Shown: positions 34,747 to 45,875 of the stretch, in pieces | How positions within the stretch are numbered: the first letter of the stretch is position 1 | How the letters are laid out: each line of letters starts with the position of its first letter | NCBI GenBank assembly: GCA_002205965.3 | Contig: NADL03000590.1 | Span: 3,291,001-3,355,000, forward strand | Source: Kappaphycus alvarezii | Taxonomy: Eukaryota; Rhodophyta; Florideophyceae; Gigartinales; Solieriaceae | Length of the DNA: 64,000 bases | Direction of reading: 5' to 3' | The notes under the pieces: generated by a model | Told to the model about the DNA's origin: nothing | Databases searched by the model: none | The model's input: the letters and a program-made list of their open reading frames with translations, nothing else | Translations under genes and position numbers: made by a program

Positions 34747-34805
34747 AGGGTCCTGGTATTTGTGGAACTTGGGTTCAACCCAAGTTCCGCAAATACCAGG
34801 ACCCT
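34747..34805. repeat. 59-bp near-perfect hairpin
   Basis: Arms of 29 bp at 34747-34775 and 34777-34805 with a one-base centre and a single mismatch (T against C). The left arm begins AGGGTCCTGGTATTTGTGGA. Pairing stops sharply on both sides. It lies in gene-free DNA and has no sequence match to the hairpin at 60.3 kb. Confidence 0.9.
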
Positions 34806-35132
34806 CTTAAGTCGGGTTATCTGGAATTAATCCCCAAACGGATATAATATTTAGGTGCTCTCCTCCTGTAGGGTTCGCTGCCCGCCAGAGAAGTACTTCT
34901 ACTTCTATCGAGACACAGAACCTGACAGGTCAACTAGTTTCAAGGCTTAACAGACTCAAATCTCTCCCCGTTGCCCTACGACGAGAAGGCACCTTTAAGG
35001 CAGTGATTTCTACAGCTTACTACATGCTGCCTCCAACGTTAGCATGAATTATTGGTAACAAAAAAGGGATATGCCCCATGCAATCGAATATAGTTACATA
35101 AATCTCCTTCATCCGAACCAGTCCCTCGCTCC
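34806..35132. other. Gene-free stretch, nothing seen
   Basis: Short frames only, no recognisable coding content. Confidence 0.4.
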
Positions 35133-35809
35133 TTATTCTCTACTGTCTCCGAAACCAGTCCCCAGACATAATTTAGTTCTGGTAAATCTATAGAAATGGG
35201 AACCACGACGTGTATGTCCTTGCATCGGCTCATCGACAACCCATGTCCCCCTTATGTCCCACAATTGCAGCGTCCCATCACCCGACCCGGACACACACCG
35301 CTTCCCATCGGCGGTGATCGCCACATAGTATATACTAACCACATGAATTTGCATCGGTTCACCAACTTTGCACATCTTCATCATATCCCACGTGTGAGGA
35401 ATTCCCCCACATCGTTTTCTTTCTCCAGACCTCTCAGTCTTCCAAACATCTGGCATCCAAACTCCGAGTGATTTGCGAGGATTATTGGCCACGCCTGACC
35501 CACTGCATTACTCACCAGCCCCAAACTGCATCTCTGGAACCTTTATTGCCCTTCTACTCCTTCAGCTTCACCTTCACCTTCAGGAGCATCTGCAGACAGC
35601 AGCTCAGCAAAGTGATTTTTCCAGGACAAGAAGTTACCATCATTGACCCGGAACATTGTCCACCGCGCTTCGAGCAAAAGCGCCCTCAGCTCTTCAACGA
35701 GCCCACTTGCAACGAGGTGTGGCGCAAAGTTCAATTTCAGATATTTATCAGCATGCACACTTTCTGTCAGTGCCAGAGTTGCCTTTGTCGCAGACTGTCC
35801 AATGGACAT
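35133..35809 (-). pseudogene. STAND-type (NB-ARC/NACHT-WD40) protein fragment
   Basis: The minus strand first reads APHLVASGLVEELRALLLEA followed by RWTMFRVNDGNFLSWKNHF (about 35735-35620). This is the helical segment that sits between the nucleotide-binding domain and the WD repeats in APAF1-like STAND proteins. It is followed in another frame by a WD repeat, YYVAITADGKRCVSGSGDG with LQLWDIRG (about 35330-35240), and the start of a second. No P-loop NB-ARC or NACHT domain is seen upstream to 36.2 kb, and the WD propeller stops after one or two blades. It is a fragment, probably a duplicated and decayed piece of a larger gene. Confidence 0.55.
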
Positions 35810-36496
35810 AACTTCGGATACCGTGCAAGTTTCTATCCAAGTCTGAAACTAGCATTCTTGTCATCAGATTGCTTCAAAAACAATAAATGTAGCAATTGCA
35901 CCACGTATAGCTAAACGAATTCATGGCAGTTAAGTTTGCTCCAGAAGAGCGATTAATTGCGAATGGAGAGGATCAGAATTCAAGAAGTGCCATGGCTCGA
36001 AGAATGGAACAATTTGACAATGGTTGTTTATTTGACTCAGCGCCTTGGCCAAGCTTACGTCAAGAACGTGTACCAAGACTGCAAAAGAATGGATGAGGAT
36101 ATCGATTTGTCTAATAAACCAACCCTTCTTGGTGTAACAAATGCACCGGCTTCAGAGAAAGTTTACAGACTTGCTACAGACGTCGCCTGAATGGAAAGAA
36201 TGCTTTGATCGTGTTCTGCAACCCTCGGGAATCGGGGGTGGTTGAAATTACACCATTCCAAAACATGAATATGACGGTCTCCCACTGCTGTAGCAGATAT
36301 GATACGAGTGATGTCATTATACAGCCCAACTAACGGGCTTCTCTCTTGATTCAAAACAAAACTTAATAAAGATCTCTATCCCACTGTAAAGTTTCCTCTT
36401 ACATTACATGCGGTAGATTGCTCAATGGCCGCTCCGTGATCCGCAGGACTATTAGATCGACTACAAGTCAGCGCTTGACACACACATGCTCATCCA
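35810..36496. other. Gene-free stretch
   Basis: No supported gene. It could include the lost N-terminus of the STAND fragment or the 3' end of the hAT element, but no motif is visible. Confidence 0.4.
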
Positions 36497-37620
36497 CTAG
36501 GGTTTCACTTTCCAAACGTGGGGGTCGCGTGAGTTGACGACATCGGCATATCGTTGCAACTTTCCAAGCATAAGCGCAGAGACACGTTGCGGAACATCAC
36601 CAACCTTCCTGATAGAGGATTCACACTGCTGCAAAAAGAGTTTAAACGCTGTAGCACTTAAGTTGTAGGTGATGTTATGCCGGGCAGAAGCAGTAGCTAG
36701 CGAGGAGAAACACGCAAATTTTGAACTCACGCTCCCAGTCGTCGTCCCGAACGATATTGTGCGCAAGCTCTGGGACGTGGTACATTACTTCGTTTAAAAC
36801 TTTCACTGCCTTATACGCCCCCCTTATCATTTCTTAAGTTGAAGACCAATGTGTTTCACAATCCAAACAATGCAGGGTTGCCTCTGATTCCTTAATTTTA
36901 ACCCTCACCCGATCAAACAATTCTCGGCGCTTGGTTGAGGACCTGATACTAGTTTCACATCGTTGTGGACTTCTGTGAGGCACTCTTTGACGGCCAGTTT
37001 TGCCACATGTGTCAGGCACCGTACGTGAATTAAGTGAGGGCTGTCCTCACTTAGGGAAATTCGCATCAGATCTGGCAACATGACCATTCAAGAGACCATG
37101 TCACTGGGGTTTTCAGTGGTCACAGCTTAAAGCTTACGCAAAATATTCTAACTATCGAAAATTTCTTCCATTACAGTGGCAAGAGCGTCGCCAGTGTGTA
37201 GCGTTGGAAAGTGCTAAAACGCCAAGCAAAAAGTGAGTAACCTCAATTGATTTTCAATGTGATGGCTTGTTACATAAAAATATCCCCTTATTACCACAGA
37301 TGACCCTGCATCCGCAGTCACCGCAATCGTTGACATGCACGTGTGAAGCTAATCCGTGATAAGAACTGGAAGGTTTTCTTTCTCAGAGACCACTCAGCGT
37401 TGCATGGTGGCTCTCGAAAAGACGGAAACCTCATTTTTAATGCCATGAATCAAGTTCTTAAATTCAGGACTTTCGACCACGGAAAAAGATTGTCCTCTCA
37501 TGACAATCCTTTTGATAAGCTTCTTAGAGAAATTTTTGTTGCGCTCGTCACCAGAGCTCCCAGTTTAGTTTGACAGCTCGCCAGTTGCGCAAAATGTCAT
37601 TCGAGTTTGTGCAGCGATGG
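36497..37620 (-). pseudogene. hAT-family transposase relic
   Basis: Read on the minus strand in order: PFSVVESPEFKNLIHGIKNE (about 37490-37430), a TADAGSSVVIRGYFYVTSHH segment (about 37310-37255), LHTGDALATVMEEIFDS (about 37200-37150), AVTTENPSDMV (about 37125-37093), HVRCLTHVAKLAVKECL (about 37030-36980), a RRELFDRVRVKIKE helix (about 36930) and CLDCETHWSSTYE (about 36865). These match the RNase-H-like core of hAT transposases (TTDNASNM, RC.AHIL.L and TRWNST blocks in the family), with D to E and R to H changes at key places. Several stops and frame changes; no BED finger or C-terminal dimerisation block is seen. Confidence 0.8.
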
Positions 37621-38049
37621 ACCCGTGAACTTTAGCATGCCGGGTTAGCGTGGTCATCGATGAAATCACACTGAAACTCTTGCTTCACATTACGCAATTG
37701 TTTGTTATCATAGAACCCTTGGTGCTTTTGGCAAAAAGTCCAATACACCACTTGTTTGTTTACTTCTCTTGGAGGCCTGAGATGTGTATTGGGAGTTGTT
37801 CTCATCGAAAGATCTATCAGTGCGATCTCCAGGAGTTTGATTCCTCATTGTCGTGAGGGTTAGTGGTAATTGGGAAGTGGGAAGAATGGGGGATCGATGA
37901 GGGGGGCATAGGAGAGGAAAGGATATTGGTAAGGGAAGAATACTAGGACTGCGTTTTCAAGGTAGACGGGAATCGCAGGGGGCTCGTGGCGTGAAGAGTC
38001 ATTTTCGCAACAGGTATGTGTATATTCCCACGTGACTGTACGTTCATTG
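37621..38049. other. Gene-free stretch
   Basis: Nothing supported; it separates the hAT relic from retroelement copy C3. Confidence 0.4.
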
Positions 38050-38269
38050 CTACTTCCTCTCGACGCAGACTCGTCCCCGTGCCCATATCCACCCTCGACG
38101 GTTGGCATCCAGACGCTTACGCCGTCATAACCGAAGTGGCAAGAAGCGTTGCAGTCAGGGCCATGGAATCATACGAGAAGGTTCGAGGGATATTCATGCA
38201 AAGGCACACTGCGGCCGCTGCCACGTCAAACGCGGCCTGACTGCTGGCTGGTCTCGCGTCGGCCTTCTA
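38050..38269 (+). pseudogene. Retroelement copy C3, 5'-truncated 3' end
   Basis: Reads RLVPVPISTLDGWHPDAYAV, then ITEVARSVAVRAMESYEKVR and RHTAAAATSNAA. After one in-frame stop comes LLAGLASAF and TAG at 38267-38269. It aligns to the last about 70 codons of the long copy (RLVPVPISTLGGWHPAAFSV). Opposite orientation to C1 and C2. Confidence 0.8.
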
Positions 38270-40257
38270 GCGACTTTGAACCGGATTGACTTTGTTTCTC
38301 GGTTTCCCCGTGCCGGCCACTTGTGCCAATTATTTGATGCGCTTTGGAGCATAGGCGAACCTATTTTTCAATCATTAAAAACCCCAATTTTCCCCTGTAC
38401 GAAGTACACACCTCGAGACCAGCAGTGCAAAGTTTTCACTGTCCATCCAGTTAGCTCTTGTACAATGGTGGTATACACTCAAGATGAGTAAAGTGTAATA
38501 TTGCCACCGGATACCGTGGTCGTTTTGCTAATTAGTGCTAGTATGGCATTGTTGTTGGAACGCCATCGGATTTCGGCCACGCAGGGCAATGGTTTATAGT
38601 GCTGCCACCCCACTGTTATGCCAATATGGCAGTAGTGGACGCAAAGTGTACACGTATGTGTAACTTTGCTACATACCCTTAGTTTGTTTTATTGGGTAGT
38701 GTGAAACATAGCTGACGTGTAGTAGTATTTCAGTAGTTTCTAGAGGTTTTTATCCAGGTGTAACAACCAAGGTTTCCTCTAGCAAGTAGTAGCGTATTTG
38801 TATATAAAAAGGGAAGTTTCGTTCGAGGAGTCCAAACATATAGTTAGGACGTGCGCAGTCCCCAGTAGATACTGAACGCATTAAACTTCTCTACTCTACT
38901 CTCTAACTTTCCAAAGCATCGATTGACATCCAGACACTGAACCCCCCCACCAGCACTCCAGCTCGCCCATCCAGGTAGCCGCTGCTCGTTTCAGCCGGGT
39001 AGTCTACAGGGTTGAACTTCACACAGGTCTCCCACTGGGTGTCAGTGTAGCCGGTCGACTTGTTTTTTTGCTAATTTCCCACATAAAGAGTAACGATTCT
39101 TCTTGGTGTCGAGTATTACACTAGCCTTGCTCCAGGAGGTTGCTTGTCAATTAATTTGAGCTCTTAGGATAGAACCGGACCGATTGGACTTTGGTTATTG
39201 GGACCGGACAGTTTTATTGGCGAAATTTTTAGACCGTATGATGTCCATTCGATTTTATTTGAACCGGAAGCTTCGCGCCCTGCGTTGTACTTAGACTGGA
39301 CCGCTAGACGTGCCGATCACCTGTGACCGGACCAAATAGTTAGAAAATGGGTGCGAGACTGAGTGTTGAAATGGTGAATACGTACCGGACCAACAGTCTG
39401 CGGAGCGTGAACAGGTCTACTGTACGCACTGTATTGTACATGAACACGGAATGTTTCAGGAGGCAGACCAACCGCCCGTCGTAGAATGGAACCGACGTTA
39501 GACAGGTGTCTCGAACGTTGATTCATCGTTACTACCTGACGGGCCCACTCCTAACTTAACTCTACACGTACGTACATATTGTACAGTAAAGTACTGTACT
39601 GTACATTACTGTGCAGATCTGTACTGTACTTTACAAGAGTCTATTTTGAACATTAAATATTTAGAAAAACTGTGGATGCCCCTTTTTCGCGATAATTCCT
39701 GCTTTTGTCCATCACAGAGAATGAAACACTGTACTTTACTGTGTTTCTGTAATGCGCGCACCCCCACTGAATGAAAAAAAAATTGAAACAGTACAGTCCT
39801 TTATTGCTTGGACATTTGCAATTACAGTATTCGTTTAAATGTACATGATTTGGTCGATAGAACTGTTCGGCCGTACCGTACTGTACCGTTGTGTAGGAGC
39901 GGTTGTACGGTATTCGAATGTCCTTTCGAAATGACATTACAGTGTAGTATGTCCAGTCAAGTACCGGTACGAAATTAAAATTCCCGCGAAAAATCCGAAA
40001 CTTAGCTATGACTTGGTACCGCAATACAGCACGCAAACCTTGCGCTTGCATTTAATGACTCTACCTCTAGCAAAAGGACAAGTAAACATGATTGCCTCGT
40101 TGTGTCCCTAACAGTTCGCCCTGTTAGCCCGAGACCAACTGCCTGTTCCCTCCACCGACGATTCCCTTACCAAGTTTTACAGATTCCCTTATCAAAAGGA
40201 TTCTTACTCAAGATCAGAGCCCTTCTCTTAGCCTCCTCCTCATAATCAACTACCGAA
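38270..40257. other. Gene-free block with GTAC repeats and GGACCGG motifs
   Basis: GGACCGGAC-like motifs recur at 39170-39380. Dense TACAGTAC runs lie at 39577-39636 and weaker ones to about 39840. No gene is supported. Confidence 0.5.
38801..38813 (+). promoter_or_regulatory. Possible TATA box (tatataaaaaggg)
   Basis: A good TATA-like string, followed by a CT-rich stretch (ctctactctactctctaact, about 38888-38910). This is the layout of an LTR or Pol II promoter, but no gene follows closely; the next start is at 40258. It may be a solo-LTR remnant. Low confidence. Confidence 0.25.
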
Positions 40258-42882
40258 ATGGCAACTCTTTCCTCCCACTCTGAGGCCTCGCCACCTCAGG
40301 TCGCTTCCCTTTCGCCAGACCTCGAACTCGGCCAGCCTCCCCACTCTCGTTGCATACTGGAAACGTCTGTCTCAACTACTCCGTGAAACTCAAATCGCCG
40401 CCTCAACATTGATACCGCAAGCAAACATCGAACCAAGTAAGGGCTGGCAAGGAATAGTGGCCACCCATCTTCAGGGACTTTCTGCATCTCTCCTCTCAGC
40501 AAAAGTTGACGCCGAGTCGAAAAAAGCATCTCAATGGAGACAGGCCTATGAGGCTGGCGGCCTTGGGCAGTTTGTCATCTATGGCGTGGCTGACTTGTTT
40601 GCTTCTTGGTTGCCGCCAAACTCGAGCATTATGGCTGGCCAAAACCGCAACAACCGACCCTGTGGAAGAGCATTCCGCAGCAACGGATGAAGCTGTCGAA
40701 ACGGTTCGAGTGCGGGTTTGGGAAGCAGAGCCGGCGTATCTTCCTGTGGAGGTTAGTGAAAAGGTTTTGGCAGCAGGAAAAGGCTTAGGAGATATAAGAA
40801 TAGGATTGACCTATGTGTGAAGATCGTCGCAGGATTGGAGGGCAAGGGGAGGAAAGTAAGCCCAGCGGCTTTGGAAAAAGCTAAATTAATGCTCGAAAAG
40901 GCAGATCAAGTGCATGTTAAGGAGGAGGAGAAGTTGAAGGCCGCGGAGGAGAGGGAGCGTGAGAAAGAAAGCAAAAAGAAAAGAAGGCTCGGGCCAAAGA
41001 GGAGAAAAAGTTGCAGAAGTCAACGAAACTTACGGGGAAGAAAGCAAAGCTGGAAAAGCAGAAGAGACAGGAGAGCGCCCAAGCCATGTTCATGAAAAAT
41101 TTGTCAAGCGGAAACCCGTACCGGCCGATACAAGTAAGGTCGTCGACGTAGACAACCAGGATGGAGATTCCATCGATGAGAGCAATTTGTCCACACAAGA
41201 CGGTTGAAGTCCGGAGCTCTCCCTTTCGCGGTTGACAGGGATGTCATGAGTGTCTCTTGGTGGATTCTGTCAGTCATGGACGCGCCGGGACATCACGAAT
41301 TGCATCTTCCAGTAAAGCCCGATGGCGAGCAAGCAGACCAAGCGAGACCGTCGACGGATATTGACTTGCGTACCACTTGAAGAGCTGCGCTCAGAGAGAA
41401 AAGCTGCGGAGACCCTGTTCATAGTACTCTTCTAGAACATCGTAAGTCAAGGACCAACATTTGGAGGATCGCACTCCGCAGTTTACCACGAAACGTGCGA
41501 ATGTCCGGGCCGATGTAATGGACGCCCGGTTAAGCTACTACAGTTTGATGAGAATCATAGACCAGCGTTTTACGGTACATATAGTCGACAGTCAGGAGCG
41601 TCAAACCCCGCCGTCCCTTCGGGAAAGACACCACGCTTGATTATTCGTACGATAGTGCAGATGATTGGGAGGATGAGGAAGAAGGAGAAGACATTCTCGA
41701 TTTGGAGGCAGACAAGGAACAAGCTAGGGAGGATGCTGAATTAAGGTTACTCTACGGAAGTGACGATGACGATGATGATGATTTCCTTGATGATGACAAT
41801 TCCCTTGATGCTGGGGACGTAGACGATGAAGAGGGGACGATAGTGAAAGTTCAAACACCGGCGTGGATGACGCAGTGACAGTTCAAGACAAATCTAGTAA
41901 GGTGTCTTCGACATTGTCCCCAATTCGTGAGAATTTTGGGTCTCAAGACTCTGCCAAGATATCTGAGGCAATCCCAGGCAGTGGAAGAAAAAAGTTCGTG
42001 GTCCTAGATCTGCTGATGACATGGGTCCTGAGCGGAAGAAGCGCCGGCGAAACAATTTCAAGGTGTTGATCCAGGGGATATCTATACCCGCACCTGGAGA
42101 GACTTCCCCTCTTGACTGCCACCTGTGATCTTAACTGATGGGGCGCCAAGTTTCACCATGTTCAATCCATATGTATCCCATGTCTCACATTATCTGCAGG
42201 AAAACTCCCCTTCTAAGCCGGTTCCGGTACGCATTCCCCGCACTAATCTGGATGACAGCACCAAGCTTGACCTAGCCATAGCTATAGTCACGACGCAGGA
42301 GAGGACTAGCCGTGACGCGATTGTGTACAAGTTTTGTGAGGAGAGGCGCTCTAGGGGGCTCCCCGTGCCACCCAAGATTGAGATTGTGCGCGCCATTCGA
42401 GTACTAGCGACAAACGAGAAGCGGGTTGGTGATTCGCGCGCCGGATGGTACTTGAACGACGCATCGCTTATGGCCAAAGTGCGCGCCATGAATCTTGAAC
42501 CTTGTCCGACTTGTATTCCTCCTGTGAATAGCACACGTGAGACGGCACGGATTCCATTGACAAACCGCAAGTTGTTGTAGAGAACCTAGCAGAGGCAGTG
42601 GGAAAGGATGTCCAGAATCCACGCTGTGTGGAGCACGTCCCGATGGACATCAACCTGGAGACGTCTGAATGTGTTGTGGACGGTGTAGTACACGTATCGA
42701 CTGTGGAACAAAATGGCTCACTCGAGAGCGGCCCAGCATGTGCAGGTTTGCAAGATGTGAAGTCTGTTGTAACGCGCACCCTCCGGTACATGTTAATGAA
42801 GGAACCCCATCCGACAAATGCGGGGCGTGAGGCGCTAGAACCGAGATGTCCGGCAGCGGCAGCCAACATCATCATGTCGTAG
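40258..42882 (+). CDS. CHAF1A: Chromatin assembly factor 1 large subunit (p150/CAC1/FAS1-like), frameshifted
   Basis: Deposits H3-H4 behind replication forks. It starts MATLSSHSEASPPQVASLSP (40258). A charged K/E/R region lies at about 40870-41090 (EEEKLKAAEEREREKESKKK, then EEKKLQKSTKLTGKKAKLEK), equal to the KER DNA-binding coil. The diagnostic core is KLLQFDENHRPAFYGTYSR (about 41527-41585), followed by YDSADDWEDEEEGEDILDLE (about 41653-41710) and an Asp-rich run (about 41760-41840), the ED histone-binding region. The C-terminal winged-helix-like part has LDLAIAIVTTQERTSRDAIV and GDSRAGWYLNDASLMAKVRA (about 42265-42490). At least six frame changes. The last segment, 42598-42882, is coding-like but its membership is less sure. 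Confidence 0.87.
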
Positions 42883-43747
42883 GCTACAAAAGCTGTGGAG
42901 AGGCTATGTTCGAGTTTGTGACTCTGATGGATTAATTCCTTCGATTTCGGATCAATTTCTGTACGTTCCTAAGGTTGACATGTCGATATGAAGCTCTCCA
43001 CGGCATGACAGCTTCAACGTCGTTTGAGTGATTAACATGTCGCATTTTCGTGGCTCAGCCTCATCAAAAGAGGGCTGGAGAGGTATGCGCAAGACCGTCA
43101 ATGGATTTACCTTGCGTAATGGGTGAATATCCTCTGTTTCATTGCAGTAACACGACATGCCAGCGGAAGCTGTAGAGGTGGTCGTCGGAGTTCACGGACG
43201 TTTCGAGAGGAATGATCTGAAAATAGAAGTCAAATGCAAATCCTTCCTACGAGGCTGTCTCGATGTTGACCATAATTTTCGGCTTGCATGAGAAGTTGAG
43301 GTGGTCGAACGTGACGGGCCCCTCTAGACTAGCTACCTGGAAAGGATAGATACCCAAGGTCGCGGAGCAGAAAATGTAGCATGTGATAGAGAAGCAGCTA
43401 AAGCATTGCGCAATTGTCCTTTCAAAACCATAATTTCGATTGCAGACGCCATTTACAGTATATTTTCTATTATTTTAACCCATGTTTTCCAACGACTCAT
43501 TGGCTGCAATTTTAAATCAATCTCCATACCGTACTTTCTGTGTTCGGCAGAACAATCCGTCATCGACGGCCCTTTTGGACTCGTTCCCTAGACCCGTCCA
43601 GATTCCTTTTGAAAGTTCAGTCATCTCCCTGGATTCCGTGCTGTCTTCGAACGTTGGATCCACGCCCATCCCTTCTTTTGCTTACCGGAACTACACGCTC
43701 TGCCACTGATACCGCTCCACATCGCTCTCGCATCTGAGACAATCACA
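42883..43747. other. Intergenic with weak coding-like pieces on the minus strand
   Basis: Minus-strand segments such as KPKIMVNIETAS, FYFQIIPLETSVNSDDH and NPLTVLRIPLQPSFDEAEPR (43320-43050) look somewhat protein-like and could be exons of an unrecognised gene. I could not assemble or identify it. Confidence 0.25.
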
Positions 43748-44542
43748 ATGTCCCACGCATTTGTTCTACCGGCGGCGCCTACCAGTTTTTCTTTTTCAGG
43801 TGACCGCCTCCCACACAAATCCACCTCCCGTCGTCCAAATGCCGCTACCTCCGCCCTACGCATGTGCCATCCTCGCATGGTCCCTGAGCCAGCGCCGCAA
43901 CCGGCAGACCCGCCCAAACCAGACGCCCCGGCCCCGGTCCCCCCCTGTGCCTATGGTTGCCGTCGGTGACAGTTCGCAAATGGATATTTATTCCGCCTCG
44001 CCAAGGATCGTATTCTCCTACTAGGCCGTGCTGTTGATGATGAAGTTGCAAATTCGCTTGTGGCACAAATGCTTTTCCTGGCCTCTGAGGACCCGGATAA
44101 GGATATCACATTATACATCAATTCCCCGGGTGGCGGTGTATCAGCGGGTATGGCCATCTATGATACAATGCAATTCATTCCATGTGATGTTCAGACTATT
44201 TGCTTTGGAACTGCCGCTAGTATGGGTGCGTTTTTGCTGGGCGCAGGAACTAAAGGGAAGAGGAAGAGTTTACCCAATGCGCGAATAATGATTCATCAGC
44301 CTTTGGGAGGTGCACAGGGACAGGCAGCAGACATTGAGATTCAGGCGAAGGAGATTTTGTTCGTAAAGGCCCTGTTGAATGGTTACATGGCCACTTTACG
44401 GGCCAACCGCTTGAAAAGATTGAGCGGGATACGACCGTGATTTCTTCATGACTGCTGAGGATGCAAAGAATACGGCATTATTGATGAGGTTATCAAGACA
44501 AAGATAGAGGTGCCCGTGTTGAGTCGTCCTGCTTTAGTTTAA
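43748..44542 (+). CDS. clpP: ATP-dependent Clp protease proteolytic subunit, nuclear-encoded, frameshifted
   Basis: Serine peptidase of the ClpP family. The leader from [19 protein letters not shown] is Ser/Arg/Pro-rich and fits a plastid (or mitochondrial) transit peptide. Mature part: [15 protein letters not shown], then [20 protein letters not shown] (about 43991-44050), [20 protein letters not shown], the nucleophile in [13 protein letters not shown] (about 44210-44250), the catalytic His in [16 protein letters not shown] (about 44281-44330), and the third residue region [11 protein letters not shown] (about 44434-44466). It ends [15 protein letters not shown] at TAA 44540-44542. The catalytic Ser and His are present. 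Five frame changes occur (near 43940, 43990, 44400, 44430 and 44470). Nuclear location is expected in red algae, whose plastid genomes usually lack clpP. Confidence 0.93.
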
Positions 44543-45240
44543 ATTGACTTCTGGCAAGAAAAGAAACGGTTCGATTGCGCAACTCTGTCCCAGAAGTTGT
44601 GGCTCTCCGGTAGGGTTTAGAACGAACTCTGGTGGGACAGATCTGTAACACAAGTAATCTTCCGGTTTGACCGGTAACTGCGTACCGCATCACTTCACCC
44701 AGGAAAGCGTGGTTTGGCACGAAATAAAACTACGCGAAGTATGCGTGGGTGCTGTTTTAATGAGGAGTTGGAATGGTACGAGCGCTTGTGAGTAGTACGG
44801 AAGATAAATCATTGAGAAAGTTGATAAACCCAACCGTTCTTCACTGCATCATGTCGTTGATTTCACATTATCCGAAGGAAACGCTTTTGGCAAGTAGAAT
44901 AGTGATAATTGCGTTTCAAGAACAAGTGGCGTGAGCGCGTCCCCTATGACCTCTAGTTTTGACTCCTTCCCTGTAGCCCGGCAGCACCCTGGGAAGCCAT
45001 CGGCCGGTCATGCCCGATGGGACAGTCCTGTCAGCTAGATTAATTCCGCAGCTGAGGCGCAATGGTGCAGACAAATAACTATAGCTTGCCAGCAGCTCTG
45101 ACATGCTCATGATCAATCGCGACTTGAAGAAAAGACTCTTTTAATGAGCAAGGAAGGTAAGCGTGCAGACCAGCGTGCTGTTCTCGGAGAGTTACAAACC
45201 TACTCATTTTCGTGTACAAAAAGAGGCGACGTGGCTATAC
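44543..45240. other. Intergenic, nothing seen
   Basis: The 3' flanks of the convergent ClpP and LHC genes. No supported feature. Confidence 0.5.
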
Positions 45241-45875
45241 TTAGTGGAGAATGTCAACAGGAACGCCGTTGAAGTGAACGAGCTGATCGATAACACCAGT
45301 CTTTGAGACTAGGGAAGCATGGTAGATCCCACCAACAGCGATCATAGCGAGTCGACCGTTCTTGAGTTCACTTAATTGGTACTTTTTGAACACGTCTGGA
45401 TTCTTGCCAGGCCCAACGGGTCAAAGCCGAAATAGCCGGCCGGCGGTCACCTTCCAAAGTCTCTTTCAATGCAATAGCGCCAACTTCGAAGAAACTGACG
45501 AAGAGAAGAATCTGGGACATACCACCCGTCTTTACAAAAAGTCATGAGCTTCTGCGGGCTCATGGCGTTCTCCAGGAAAGCGCCAGATTTCCGGAAAACC
45601 ATCCCGAGGGCACCAAGCATAGCAACGCGGCAGTGTTTGATCTCTGCCTCCTGCATGAATTTGAAGTTGAAGGTCTCGGAGAGGTTGAATGGGTGAAGCC
45701 GGCATTCCCGGCATTGTATCATTCGTCAAGAACGGCCGGTTGCTCCATGAACGGCATGGCGGCCGACTTCTTCATAGTGAAGCGGGCAGGTGTTGCGGTG
45801 TGGCTTGTGCAAACACGCGCACCAGAGATGGTGGTGGCGAAGGAAGTGACGATTGGGGTGATGAAGGCTGACATG
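45241..45875 (-). CDS. Light-harvesting complex protein (red-algal LHC type), frameshifted
   Basis: Thylakoid chlorophyll-binding antenna protein. It starts MSAFITPIVTSFATTISGAR (45875), a plastid transit peptide. The mature start is near KKSAAMPFMEQPAVLDE. Helix 1 follows PFNLSETFNFKFMQEAEIKH with the chlorophyll ligand and ion-pair motif EAEIKHCRVAMLGALGM (about 45640-45600; usually KHGR, here KHCR). Helix 2 lies around 45520-45440. Helix 3 is SELKNGRLAMIAVGGIYHAS (about 45370-45310), the second E...R motif. The C-terminus QLVHFNGVPVDILH ends at TAA 45241-45243. Three-helix architecture and about 210 codons fit PSI-associated red-algal LHCs. At least four single-base shifts (near 45725, 45690, 45560 and 45430). 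Confidence 0.9.
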
